From Neospora caninum Liverpool (Eukaryota; Apicomplexa; Conoidasida; Eucoccidiorida; Sarcocystidae), in contig NC_018393.1 in assembly GCF_000208865.1 (NCBI RefSeq), positions 3,552,714 through 3,616,713 of the forward strand: a DNA stretch of 64,000 nucleotides, written 5' to 3'. This document shows positions 50,001-61,450 of this stretch, piece by piece (the stretch's first letter is position 1; each line of letters begins with the position of its first letter). Under the pieces are notes generated by a model. The model was not told where the DNA came from and did no database searches. It saw only the letters and a list, made by a program, of their open reading frames with translations. A program made the translations under genes and the position numbers.

Positions 50001-52874
50001 GTGATCCAGGCAGGCATGGTCCAAGTCGCCGACATGTCGGTGCCGTCTTCGCGGCCGCCGCGCCCCGGAAGCCTGACGCCCGGCGCAGAGAGCGCAGTGA
50101 GCGAGGGCGACGTCGACGGGGGAAAGCACGCCGCGAGCGACGGCTGGCTGATAGGAAAGGCCGTCTTGCTCCGGCCCGTGGTCGACGTGGCCGGCGAGGA
50201 AATTGCGATCGGGACTCGCGACATCATGAGCAACTACATGAACGGCCGAACCAGCAAACTGGTGATTCGCGGCTCTGCTGACAGCTCGACAAACCCCGTT
50301 CTCGCCAACTTCTTCGCCAAGATGGAAGTCGTCGTCGATCTCCCGGGCACGACTCAGCAACTCATCAAAGGCATCCAAATCTCGTTCCGAGTAAGTCAAT
50401 CGCGAGGCAGGGGAACCCGCGGCGCGTGTGCGCGCACGCCGCATGCGGAAACGGGCCAACTCTTTTCGAGATTTTTCGAAGAAGCATTCAGAGAGACAAA
50501 GAGACAAACAGCAGTCAGCGGCCGAGTGGTTTCTGAGAGGTGATAAACAGCGATGCCGAATGTTTATATTGTGATGCAGTATGTGTGTAGATACGCGCGA
50601 GTGTGCGTGCGTGGATCTTGTGCGTGGGGAATTTCGTCGCCAGAAGTAGGGAGAGTTTTCTTTGGGCTTGAGAGCGATCTTTTTAAGAAAATTGACAACC
50701 TTTGCTGAATATCGGGGATTCGGCCTCTGGGCCTTTTGGCTTCTCTGCGCTTTGTCTTGGACGCCGGAACCACAGAATGGAAGTGATAAGGTGAATGCAG
50801 TCTCCTCGTTCCTCGAAAACATCAACGACCCGCAAATCCTTCTCCAAGCCCTCCCGGACTTCACTGGCTCTTCTCGCCTTCGCGGTCTCCCTTCCGTAAG
50901 TACAGTGTCCCCTCGGGGTGTCTGCCCTTTCCTCGGATTCGGATTCCCTGGAAAAGATGCGCAGCCCTCTTGCTCTCTGCGCGGAGTTGTTTGCGCGCAG
51001 CCCGAGGAGGCCGAGCCGATGCAGGGAGAGAGAAAGAGGTGGGGAAAGACGAGCGCATTGCAGTTCTGAGGGCTTTCGACTGTGTATCGACAGGTCGCCG
51101 GCAAGTAGAGAGGCGGGAGGAAGCGGAGTGAGGAGCGTTCCGCTTCCTTGTTTCTTCCCTTGGATAGCGGGAGCGAAAGTGGAGGCGGGAAAGCGTGTTT
51201 GTTCGTAGTCGTTTCCTCGGCTCGTTGGCCGTTCGGCCTCCCGACAGCGACTTTCCGTGGTGTCCGCGTGTAAGAAAATGGTGCGCACTGGATCTCGCTT
51301 CTCTTCTCCGTCTTCCTCTCCGGTTCCTCCCCCCTCGCTCCCGGACCTCTGAGCCCGCGTCTGTTTCGTGGAAGACAGAGACAGGAAAAGAGACGTCTCT
51401 TCCGGAATTTGGAAGGAGCCCAGCGAAGGAGAATGGGGAACCGCGCTTGCGACATTGGACCCTGGAAGGAGGAGCGCGACGGCTTTTCTTCCGGTCCTGG
51501 AGAGAGACTGTGGACAGGAGACAAGACGCTTGTGCGAGAGGGAGCGGAACAGCTGGTTTGGATGTGGACACGCCTTTTTGAGGAGCTGAGAGGACGCGGA
51601 TCTCGCTCTCGGCTTCTCTCTCGGAAAGAGACGATTTCCAGTGCCGACTTCATCGAGGGACGGGCCAGAGATTCGGGCAGTCTGCGCAAGTGAAAAAAGG
51701 CGTCTTTTTGCGGCTGTTTTTTGCGCTCGCAGCTTAACTTCTTCGTCCCCGTCATCGAGGCCGTTTCCATCTATGAGAACCCCGTCAGGGTGCCGATCAA
51801 ACTGTTCTACGCCGACATGGAGACTTTCTATGAGGGGCAGTAAGCAACGCGAGGAAAGAACAGCTAACTGTTTATTTCTCGACCTAAAGCCGGTTCTTCC
51901 TCTTCATGCGTAGACCGAGACATCCTGGCGGTACCTTTCCGCGAGGTAGAAACGAACGGCTTTGGCTCTCCCCTCTCTCCACACTTCTTTGTGTACGACA
52001 CACTCTTTTTCACCGAAAGCCCACCGGCTGAAATAGGCGTGGGTGGAGATGTGTGTGTTTATAGCTCCTGGGGCGACGTCCTCCCCGCGCGTTTTTTGTG
52101 GTTCTGTGTAGATCTTTGGGAGGCATGGTCATCGACAAGAACGACAAACCAGACGTCATTCCTCCGATGCAGGTGTCGCATTCAACTCCAGTGCGCATCG
52201 TCCCCAAGCTGCAAAACACCAGCGCAGCCCTCGCCATCGTCCGAAACATCATCTCGGGCAGTCGCCGAAACGTGGCAATCGACGTAAGGGACTCGGGTCT
52301 CCACGCAACGAACCTCACAGGAAATTTCCCTCGCGAAACCGTGGTCCTCCCATCTACATGTATATATATTTACACTAGATATAGATAGAAATATAGATAT
52401 GAGTAGACCTGCATTATTCACGTGGCTAGCATGCATGCATGTAAATACACGTGTATGTATACTGTACATACATACACATATACATATATATATGTATATA
52501 TATGCTTATGTCGGTGATAAGAAGCGGTGCAAAAATACTCGAGTGAGGAGTGCCGACACTCGAAGACACGTGCCATTGCAAATGGTTTTTTAGGATGCTT
52601 TTTTCTTCCTGTTCGAGGTGAAGCGACGCGGCGTGAGTGTGCCTCGAACTGATCTATGGAGGCCCTTTATCGCTGTGCGCTTCGGGAAGAATGAAGAGTG
52701 CATGCAGGGGAGGCTGCTTTCTTTTTCTCTGTGAAAGCCCTCGCCGTGTGCTTTCAGTCGCAGCAACTTCTCTCACGTGTGTCCTTTCAGGCCAAAGGCG
52801 AAGTTCGCATCGGCATTCAAGATTTCCGCATTGGGCTCGATGTGGACATGGAAGGCATCCAAGTCGCCTTCTAG
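38048..52874 (+). CDS. Giant single-pass membrane protein with ~17 tandem LEA-2/DUF3712-like domains
   Basis: Nine exons (38048-40570, 40993-43222, 43703-44425, 44726-49381, 49729-50390, 50776-50895, 51733-51839, 52112-52283, 52791-52874) encode 3,758 residues; phases close at every junction. Residues 1-420 are disordered and Ser/Arg/Pro-rich. RKSRKRR (from ~419) precedes one strongly hydrophobic Leu-rich segment (~427-453). By the positive-inside rule the N-terminus is cytosolic and the rest lumenal or extracellular. From ~468 to the end, units of ~200 residues recur. Each has a strand-rich NP or NPLG motif (for example FVNPLGHNSP, FLNNPLGRHLP, VLATNPLGQSVP, RLQNPFGTDALL), a G-x-x-VG turn, then an amphipathic helix of the type GDGxxFAEFV and a GL ending. 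This fits LEA-2/WHy and fungal DUF3712 domains, as in plant NHL proteins and vacuolar Tag1/Vac7/TMEM106B. Function is unknown; lipid binding is an inference. 38048 is the first in-frame ATG. Confidence 0.8.
49537..49592. repeat. (TA)n microsatellite in intron of LEA-2 protein gene
   Basis: TATA and CTATATC units in the 49382-49728 intron. Confidence 0.9.
52355..52505. repeat. AT-rich ATATAC/TGCATG repeat in intron
   Basis: Imperfect TATATA, CATGCATGCATG and TACATACA units in the intron between the last two exons of the LEA-2 protein gene. Confidence 0.75.
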
Positions 52875-52975
52875 GCTCGCCTTCTCACCCTCGTCTTTTC
52901 ACCATCGACTCGCGTGAATTGATCCAGAGATATTCACTCACACATTTAGCTCGAAAAAGAGACACGCGCGCCGTT

Positions 52976-53006
<31 letters not shown>

Positions 53007-53026
53007 TATATATGTATATGTATATA
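52976..53026. repeat. (TA)n microsatellite 3' of LEA-2 protein gene
   Basis: TA run with two short interruptions, about 100 bases past the stop codon. Confidence 0.9.
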
Positions 53027-55244
53027 AGCGTTGAGGCGGGAGGAGACAAGCGGGCGAGAGCCAGAGGCGGTGTGAGATCCGAGGGGTAGTCGTGGGGGAT
53101 GTGTTTTTCTCTCGGGAGAGAGAACGCGTGCGCGCCGGAAGTTGCTCAGTGGTTCATTGCATGTGGTGCGGACTCTCCAGTTCTTGTTCGGTTCCTCTCG
53201 CGTGAGTGCATGCGATTTTTTGTGAGGGCGGCGCATGTCCGTCGTTTGTGTGTTCGCTCGCGATTCGCGTCGTTTTGCAGCCTCGGCTGGTCCTCGTTTC
53301 TTTTTTGGCGTTCTCGTTTCCCTGCTGGTTTCCCAGCAACGAGGCGGATCCACGGGGCATGGGAAGGCGTTTCCCGGCGTTCGCCTGGCGCGCGCGGTTC
53401 TCGCCAGCTTTTTAGCAGGATATCTTTTAAACCACGCATCGAATCGGTGTGTAGTGAGCTCTCAGGCTATAGCTATGTGGGTGGCATTGTTCCGTTTGTA
53501 GAAAACAAGAGATAGACGCAAAGTTGTCTCAGAGGCGTTTCTCTCCAGGGGTGAATGGAGCCTGTCTTTTTCGGCGACGTTAGTCGAACACTCTTTCTGT
53601 AGTCCATCGCCACACGAAGTCGCGGCACATTTCCAGGTGTGTGTTTTGTGCGTCGTTTGTTCGTTTCTGCCTCCCGTGGCCACGCGGAGGGGCGGGAGAG
53701 GCGCCTGTTTGTCCCCGTCGTTTCCGCGTGAGGGGATGCATGCGCAGGAGGAGCATCCGCGCAGTAGAGTGCGCGTAGATCGTTCCTCACTGTAGCGAAA
53801 TGGAGTCGGACATGTGGAACCATCCTCTTTGTGGAAAGGGTCGTTGTACACAGGAGGTCGAGTCTCGCGAGCCGGTGAACCTCCCGCGCGCGGTTCGCAT
53901 GCTGCGCGTCTTTTCCAGATTTACGGCGTTTTTTCTCGTGGGGGAAAGAAGCCTTTTCAGCCTGGAGGCGCCGGGGCATCTGTGCTTCGTGTCCACAGCC
54001 GCGTCGCTGTCGCGCGGTTCTGTCTTCCCGCTGCCACGAATGCGTCGATGGACGGCTGTGTGACGCGCGCTCCCTTTCACGGGTCCCGGCCCGATCTCTC
54101 ACTCGGAGACACCCAGAGTCGGGAGTTTTTTGTGAAGATGTGAAGAACGAAAAGACTGCGGAGACGTTCGAGGCCCTCTCATTTGTTCACGTGGAAAGTG
54201 TTCGCGGCAATTCGTGTGGGTACAGGTGTCCGTGCGTGTGAATGTGGGAAGGGGGGTGGAAAACTGAGTTTTGAAAGCAGCAAACGCTCGAAACTGTGTG
54301 TCGCAGACACCGGAGACCCGCGTCTTTCGCGAGAATCAGAAGAAAAAGAGACGCGAAAGGTTCCAGTTGAAAACGGCTCCAAGTTTTAGACACGGCGACA
54401 CGACAAACGCGGGAGCACGCAGGCACACAACTTGCGGGGCGCGAATCGGCCGGGTAACGAAGAGCTGGGAGGCGAGGAGCAAAGATCTAGGAAGGGATGG
54501 GAGAGAAGAGAGGCAGAAAAGGAGAGAAAAAAGAGCTCGCGGAAAAAGGGAGGCGAGAAAGGGGGACTCTCTAGAGAGACAAGGACACGAAAACCGACCG
54601 AAACAGAGAGCGAAGTCCTACCAAAAAACCCCACGGAGACCGTTTCAGTGACCACCGCAAGCAAAGGTGCGTATCGATTCTTGAAAGTGAAAGCCTGAAG
54701 ATTTGTTCTGCCTCGCAGCTGGCACTCCGCTGCACACACTCGGTTGTTCAGGCTCGGGGCGTGGCGCACGTTGCAGAGTTTCCCGAGGTTTTCCCAACAG
54801 AGGAAGATGCCCATTGCGACGAAGGAACTCTCAGGTCCTTCCACCAACAGTGTAGGAAAAAAACTCCGGGGGTTGCTGGGATGAACATTTCTTAGTTGCC
54901 GCAGGCACAACAGTGAAGCCAGCAGCCGGGGAGAGCGTTTTTCTCTTAGGCACCTTAAGAAGAGCAGATTTTTCAAAGGAAAAGAGAACCACCTGACCGC
55001 CGGAACTCTCTCGCTTGGGATCGCGCTCTTCGGATGTACTCTCTTTTTTGACTGTTTCTGCTGTTCCCGTCATCTCGCTTTCTCCGTCTTCACTCTCACC
55101 TTCATGACTCGGGACTCTTTCTCCCTTTTTCAAAGTAGGAGCGGCCGGAAGACACCTGAAAATACAATCACTTCCCGCGACTTCTTCCTGTTTCACCCCT
55201 CTGCGGTACAAATACCACGTTAAAGCCTTCTATGTATCTTTTCG

Positions 55245-55435
55245 TTCTACGATATATATGTATATGTATATATTTGCCTATGTGTATATGCATAAAATAT
55301 ATACATATATATCATATACATTATAGATACTATATGTATTATATAGATATTATATATACATATATATATATATATATGATGTGTCCAACTTTTTATATAG
55401 GGTGATACGAAGATATATATATATATATATGTCTT
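55245..55435. repeat. AT-rich satellite-like block
   Basis: About 190 bases of TATATA, GTATAT and ATAGAT units, far more AT-rich than its surroundings, about 1 kb before the CDK-like gene start. Confidence 0.85.
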
Positions 55436-56377
55436 TGTTTCCCTTCAGTTTTTAATGATTTCCTTTTATCACGAGAAGAGCAGACCGGTTTTCGGAAAAC
55501 TGAAGTCGCCGATTGGGTTTTTTTTGTGTTGCTTGCGGCGCGAGCTTCTCTCCGCAGGGAGGACCAGCAAGTCGAAAGACAAGCGACCTTTGCTCACGTT
55601 GCATGCGGCGGGAAAAAACCGATCAGAGCCTTTGTCGAGCCCAGAAACGCCTAGAAACTCAGCCGCTAAATTTTCCTTGCCGCTACGGAAAAAGGAGAAA
55701 TTCCATGTTTTCGACTCCGTCTTTCTTTCCTCCCGTTTCCGCCAAAAAAAGGAAAACCTCCGGACGGCGGTGAAAACGCGCCTGTGACGCTCCATCGGTT
55801 CGTTATCTCTTGTCTGTCTTCGCGCTTTTCCTTCCTTCTCAGCTTCTTTTTCCTACCCCTTTTCCCTTCGTCTTTTTCTCTCCCCTGGAATCTCGCCTCT
55901 CTTCTTCTGCTGGTCTGCCTCAGCGGTGTCCAACCTCCCGTCGCTCTGTGTCGATTCTCGCGTGCTCTCCGTGTTCTCCCTTTTCCTTCCTTACGTTTAC
56001 CTCCAGATTTTCATGTAATCCAAAATTCCTCTCTCTCCTTCTCTGTCTTCACATTACCTATCGAGTGAACGAACACATACGGGCGTCGCGTCTCGGTGTC
56101 TCCCTCGTGTTTGCCTTTCTATTGAGAAGATACCCCCGGTGCTATTTCGCTCTCCTTCATCGGTGCTTCTCTGAGACCGTGCCGTACTGGAGGTGGTGGG
56201 AGGAGAAAGGGGGGAAGAGAGTCTAGGGCCTTCTTCTCCCCTGGCCTTCTCTTCCTTGGAGAACCACTGTTTCCATTTCCTTCCTCTTTCCTTGTTCGTC
56301 AACATACTCCTATCTCTCTCCTTCGTACTCCTCGCCTTTTTCCTCATCTCTCTCATCTTTCTCGTGATCCCTCCCCT

Positions 56378-57755
56378 ATGACTACGTCCGCCTCTCCTGT
56401 GCGACCCTCGCGGTCATCCCCCTCTTCCTCTTCTCCCTCTCCCTCTTCTTCCTCATCTTCTTCCTCGTCTTCCTCATCTCCTTCCTCATCTTCTTCCTCG
56501 TCTTCCTCATCTTCTTCCTCATCTTCTTCCTCGTCTTCCTCATCTTCTTCCTCATCTTCTCCCTCGTCTTCCTCGTCTTCTTCCTCTTCTTCATTTTTCC
56601 CCTCTTCTTCTCCCTCGCTTCGGCATGGGGGAGCTTTGGGACAGAAGCCTCGTCGCTCTAGAGCCTACGGGAGTTGTCGGTCAATCTCCGATTTTGAAAT
56701 CAAAGAAGTGATTGGCGAAGGCACCTACGGTGAGCTGCTTCTGAGTGTCCACGTGTTTTGTGCTTTTTGTCCCTCTCCTTTCCTCTCTCTATTCCGCGCC
56801 TGGCTTTGCTTCTCGCCCTCTGCCTGCGCTGTGAAAGTGTGCTGTCTCCCCATCTGTCCCTTTCTGTCGCTTTTCCTCGCTGCATTTCCCCCTCCTGCAT
56901 TTGGCATTTCTTCCTTCCGCACGGGGGCTCTCGTCGTGCCTCAGTCGAAGCGTTTCGTTTCCCGTTTTTCTTTTCAGGCAGAGTGTGGAGAGCCTACGAC
57001 AAGCGCCACGATGTCGTCGTCGCTGTGAAGCAAATGCGCCTCGCGCAGCAACAGAGTAACCACGAAGGTTTTCCGCGAACCGCCGTGCGGGAAATCGGAT
57101 TGCTGAAACAACTCCAACACCCCAACATTGTCGGTGAGAACAGAGGCTCAAAGCGAGGAAAGGGAAAACACAGGGCGGAGAGAGGGGAAAGGAGACAAAG
57201 GAGAGAGGACAGGGAGACGCCGAAGGGGAAGGCGAGGGAGAAGAACCGGAGCGAGGAGGCTTTATAACGAACCAGCATAGCAGAGAAAGGATACCGAGAA
57301 AAGACCCAGAAAACAGTAGACCAGATACGAGAGTAGAGAGGGAAGAAAGCACCCAGGAACGCAAACAAAAAAGATAAGTTGACCGAAAGAGGACTGCGAG
57401 GCGGGGAGAGAGAGGATGAACGATGCGATAATCGGCAACGGCCACGTTCTAGCAGCTCAGGAAACCGGAAGACGTCCGCAAGTCTTTATTTTTATGTTCT
57501 GGGATACTCCAGTGGCATTGTCCCGCTTCAGCTGTCTGGTGTGCATGCGTTCGGTTTCCAGAGTTGATGGAAGTCGTGTGTGGACCTGATTTGACGCTCA
57601 AGCAAAAAACAGGGAAAGCGAGCAGCCAGCCTTACTCAGGAAGCAATTCCGTTTACCTCGTAAGGCGCTACCAGGAAAAAACGGTCTAGGCACACCCCAG
57701 CGCATGCCTCCTCGACACCAATCGTCCCGAACCATCTACACGCAAATACACACAT

Positions 57756-57793
<38 letters not shown>

Positions 57794-58781
57794 GCGCTCG
57801 ACCAGTCTGATTCAAACGCCTGCGAATGTCCGGAGTCTGCCAAGGAGCACAGGATTTCTTGAGAAGCACCACGTCCGCATCTCCATTTCTATATATATAT
57901 ATATGTATATATCAATATGTATACATAAATATATATATATATATATATATATATGCACCTATGCATATATGTATGGGTATCGAACAAGAAAGCTTCTGCC
58001 GGGCTGTCTCGGTGCGCATTCTTGCTTGCGCGTGCGGAAGGAAGCGGCCGGCGCCTGGCGTTTTGAGAACCTCGTTGGAACGTTTCCTGGTGAATCCGTC
58101 TGCCAGAGAAGTCTTCTGAAAAGGCGTTTCGCTTTGGGTCTTTTTTTCTCAGGTGTTTGAGCACTGTGAACGGGACCTTGGGGTGTTGTTGGACACGCGG
58201 TCGCAGCCTTTTTCAGCGAGCGAAATCAAGCACATCATGCGACAGTTGCTGCTGGCTCTGCATCATCTCCATTCGAATTTTGTGATTCATCGGGACGTGA
58301 AACTCTCAAACATTTTAATCAGCTCGAACGGTTCGATCAAACTCGCGGACTTTGGCCTCACTCGGTGAGTACAGCGCCTTTTTTAAACTGCACGAAAACT
58401 TTCGGTGTTTCAGCGTTCCAACCCACACAGCACACAGTCCCTTTTTCTACGAATCGTCTCTTTTAGTTTTGGGGAAACATGCGCGGAAAGAAAGGAAAGA
58501 AAGCGATGAAACGATGTCCTCACGCTGCGCAGAGAAGAGGGATTCGCAGCACGCGAGAGGAAGGCGACACGGGGCAGGCCGCACGGACACATCGAATCGA
58601 GGAACCTCTCCCCTTTTGGAAAGACGAGCCCTTCCCAGAGAAAGAGAGAGAAAGCGGCGTCTCCAAGGGCTTTTCATTCCATCCAAAGCCTCCTGTGAAA
58701 GCGACTCGCGTACCTCAAAACTTGCATGAGCGCCCAACACCTTTCAGTACACAGATGCAGATTTGTATTTACATAGCGTGA

Positions 58782-58813
<32 letters not shown>

Positions 58814-60883
58814 CTGTGTGTAACCGGTGGTACATTTCTGTATAGATGAGAAAGAGACGGATCGAGTAAAGCCTTTTGGGTCGTGCCGATGTTGGGTGTT
58901 TGTGTGACCATTGCGTGTATGGAGATTGGATGAGAGGGAAGTGTAGGCTTGAAACGCCACTTTTTTCTTTCCTTTTCAGGACATTCACCGAGCCTGGACA
59001 TGCCATGACAGACGGCGTTGTGACTCTCTGGTATCGGGCGCCGGAACTGCTCTTTGGGGCCTCGACCTACAACGAGAAAATCGACATGTGGGCCGTCGGC
59101 TGCATTTTTGGAGAGCTTCTGCTGAACAAGTGAGCGCTTTCCCCGAAAACCTTTCCCTGTTGTCTTCGCGACATGCACGCCTTGCCATGTGTACTTGCGG
59201 TCCACTCTGGGGCGTTTCGAGGCCTTTTCGCTTTATAGGTTTTGTGCCTTGTCTCTCGCGTTTCCCCTCGCGGTGTTTGTCAGTCCCTTTTTGCCAGGAA
59301 AGACCGAGCAAGAGCAGGTGAATTTGATGTGTGGACTGCTGGGCGTGCCCGACGCTGCCACGTGGCCCGAACTGGGGAGGTTGCCCGGCTACTCGCAGCT
59401 CCAGCTGCCTTGCTCTCCCGTAAGAGACGACACTGAGGAAGGAACCGGATATAGAGAAGGCAGAGACCGGACAGGGAGAAGAAGAGAGAGAAGACGAGAA
59501 AGCGACAGGGGCAAAATGGGTTGCGAAGCCAGAGCAGGGACGGCGAGGAGAATGGGCGAGAAGGAAAACGCACAAATTTGGACCAAAATGGCGAGGCTGC
59601 GAAGCTTAGAACCGAGCAGGAAGAGGAAAGGAAAGAGAGAAAAAAGAGGCGTGACAAAGCAAAGACAGAATACAGAGGTGTGGGGAAAGGCACCGTAAGA
59701 AGGGAACCAGAAAGGAACGGTTGCCGTCGTTTCCTCAGCCTTTCTTTTTTGTGTGTTTTTCTCTTGCTTATTTATGTGGTTCAAACGCTGTGTCCTTTCC
59801 ACCGTGTCCCAGTCGTTGGCCTCACACCCTCTTGCCCCGCTTCGTCTTCCCTTATCCTTCTTTTTGCCACGTCCCTTCAGAAAACCAGTTCACTTCGAGA
59901 GCTCTTCCGGAAGGAGACGCCCAACTGCGTCGACCTGCTGAGCCGCCTTCTCATCTACAATCCCGCAAACAGAATTTCTGCTCGTGATGGTGAGCGTTCT
60001 TTGCAGGGGAAAGAGAAAAGCGGACGCGCGTACCAGTTTTTTTCAGTGTCTCTCGCCTTCTTCAGCCGAGCACCTCTCAAAGAGAATTCAAAAGGCTCCA
60101 CTTCCGGACTCGTTTGTATTCCTTCTGTTTCGGGCAGTTGCTCGCTCTTTCCGGCGCCCTTCACTGATTTGCCTGCCTCCCGTGCGTCTCTCGTGTGTTT
60201 CCTGTTTGCCTTTCTTTTTGAGCGCCTGACTTCTGCCCCGTGTCTCACTCCTGCGTTCCGGTGTCTCGCTGTCTGGCGGCCTTCAGCACTGCTTCACCCG
60301 TACTTCACCGACCAGCCTGCGATGAGCTGTGTGCGCCTCCTCTCCACGAACACCCAACTGACGGCGCTCCAGAGACAAGACGGGGCCCGAGCGAAGCGGC
60401 GCTGGCCGAATGCGGAAGTTCCGAAGGAGAAAGCTCGAAAAACGCGAAATGCTGGCTCGGAAAGGTACGGGGAAATCGGCTGCTGCCGTGGGGCTGTGAC
60501 TGTCTGTTTGAGAAAGAAGAGGGCGGAGCACGCACGCACACACAGACGAGAGCGGGCTGTCGATAGGTGCCAAATTCACAACGGGATGTGTCTTCACTTT
60601 CTGGGTAAAACACGGGAAATACCGAAGAAAGTTTTTTGCGGAGGGGTTTATCGCAGCGTTGTGGCGGCGCCCTCGCCGCCGTCACACGTTCTGCCTTCGC
60701 CTGTAACCGAGGCAGGAAGAAAAACTGCAGCGGGTACCTTCCTGTGGAGGTTGGCGAGAGTGGCAAAAAATGTGTGTGGAGGGGAACATGTGGACTGGAG
60801 TCGGTTCTGTGCCTGTTTTTTCTCTCAGGGAGAACCTCATTCTGGAGGCGAAGCGCATCCACAAGGCGTCGATTTTTGACTAA
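56378..60883 (+). CDS. CDK10/CDK11-like cyclin-dependent protein kinase
   Basis: Nine exons (56378-56729, 56978-57133, 57562-57659, 58153-58364, 58980-59129, 59284-59419, 59881-59989, 60287-60464, 60829-60883) encode 481 residues; all phases close. Exon 3 is only 98 bases. The N-terminus (residues ~7-85) is dominated by serine runs. The kinase domain has [14 protein letters not shown] (Gly loop), VAVKQM (Lys), PRTAVREI at the cyclin-binding helix (PSTAIRE/PITSLRE position), [11 protein letters not shown] (hinge), [14 protein letters not shown], a T-loop with [29 protein letters not shown], and [11 protein letters not shown]. The [12 protein letters not shown] and FPGK-type signatures fit the CDK10/CDK11 branch, which pairs with a cyclin and acts in transcription, splicing or the cell cycle. 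Exon 3 adds a short Gly/Ser/Gln-rich insert between beta-4 and beta-5. The basic C-tail (RAKRRWP, KARK) could serve as a nuclear signal. The exact CDK subtype is not settled. Confidence 0.88.
56417..56610 (+). repeat. Poly-serine coding TCN microsatellite
   Basis: CT-rich trinucleotide repeat (TCT, TCC, TCA, TCG) encoding nearly uninterrupted serine, with rare prolines, in exon 1 of the CDK-like kinase. It precedes the kinase domain by about 35 residues. Confidence 0.95.
57752..57956. repeat. (TA)n microsatellites in CDK-like gene intron
   Basis: Two TA-rich tracts (57758-57793 and 57890-57955) in the 57660-58152 intron. Confidence 0.9.
58785..58814. repeat. (TA)n microsatellite in CDK-like gene intron
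   Basis: Perfect TA run in the 58365-58979 intron. Confidence 0.9.
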
Positions 60884-61205
60884 CATGCCAACCGGGTGTG
60901 CTCTGATGAGTGCTGCGCTTCGCATGAAGATTTTGCTTTTTGCCGGGGTGGGAGATTTTCGCCAGGCACGTCTTAAGGAAATGCTTTTGACCTGGGAAGT
61001 CTCCTGTCTACAGAAAAGAACGTGTTTTTGGCGTTTTCCAAGTTCCGCCGTGTATATACACAGTGCAGGCGGACGTCTACGTCACTTCGGACCAGGCTCG
61101 TGTCGCCAGCCTTTTTTCGTTTGTTCCCGAGTGTCATCAGAGAGAAGCTCTAGATTTAGCATTCATCTACAGCTACGGTAATTGCTGGGTTTACATAGCG
61201 GTTAA

Positions 61206-61450
61206 CCTTTCCTCTTCCTTACGTACTCAGGGCGTTCCGAGAATATCTTACATATACAGTTTGCCGGCAAGTATGTAACCGCTGTACGAACTTCCACGAT
61301 AGTCACTTTGGTAATCTCCTTCCTGATGTTAGTCTGTACGGAATACTTAGGTCTATCTATTTACATCAACAATAACGGGTTTGATAATGGTCCTTTTATA
61401 CTTACTGGTATACATTTCAGGCATGTCATTGTTGGTGCTATCTTGGGATA
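61206..61450 (+). pseudogene. Nuclear insert of mitochondrial cox3 fragment (NUMT)
   Basis: An AT-richer patch translates as a hydrophobic segment with EYLGLSIYINN and then FILTGIHFRHVIVGAIL. This matches the EY...TGFHxxHVIVG signature of cytochrome c oxidase subunit III, whose histidines are conserved across eukaryotes. The frame opens after a TAA at 61203 and runs past the homology, which fades near 61450 where GC-rich nuclear DNA resumes. It lacks the rest of the gene, any start and any mitochondrial import signal, so it is a dead fragment. Coccidian nuclear genomes are known to carry many such inserts. Edges are approximate. Confidence 0.7.

Larger units (their letters stand above)
52875..56377. 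other. Intergenic region, LEA-2 gene 3' end to CDK-like gene promoter
   Basis: Both neighbours are on the + strand, so this 3.5 kb holds a 3' UTR and the promoter/5' UTR of the CDK-like gene. It includes (TA)n DNA at 52976-53026 and a strongly AT-rich 200-bp block (55245-55435). A - strand frame (54831-55157) follows a good acceptor (TTTTCAG) but has no donor-matched partner or domain. No gene is called. Confidence 0.6.

Noticed and set aside
49725..51770. 681-codon - strand frame
   Set aside because: It overlaps three phase-consistent + strand exons with LEA-2 motifs; its translation is low-complexity Arg/Ser with no domain.
59521..60879. 452-codon + strand frame across CDK-like gene introns
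   Set aside because: It reads through clear splice sites, and the kinase motifs are in the spliced frames, not in this one.
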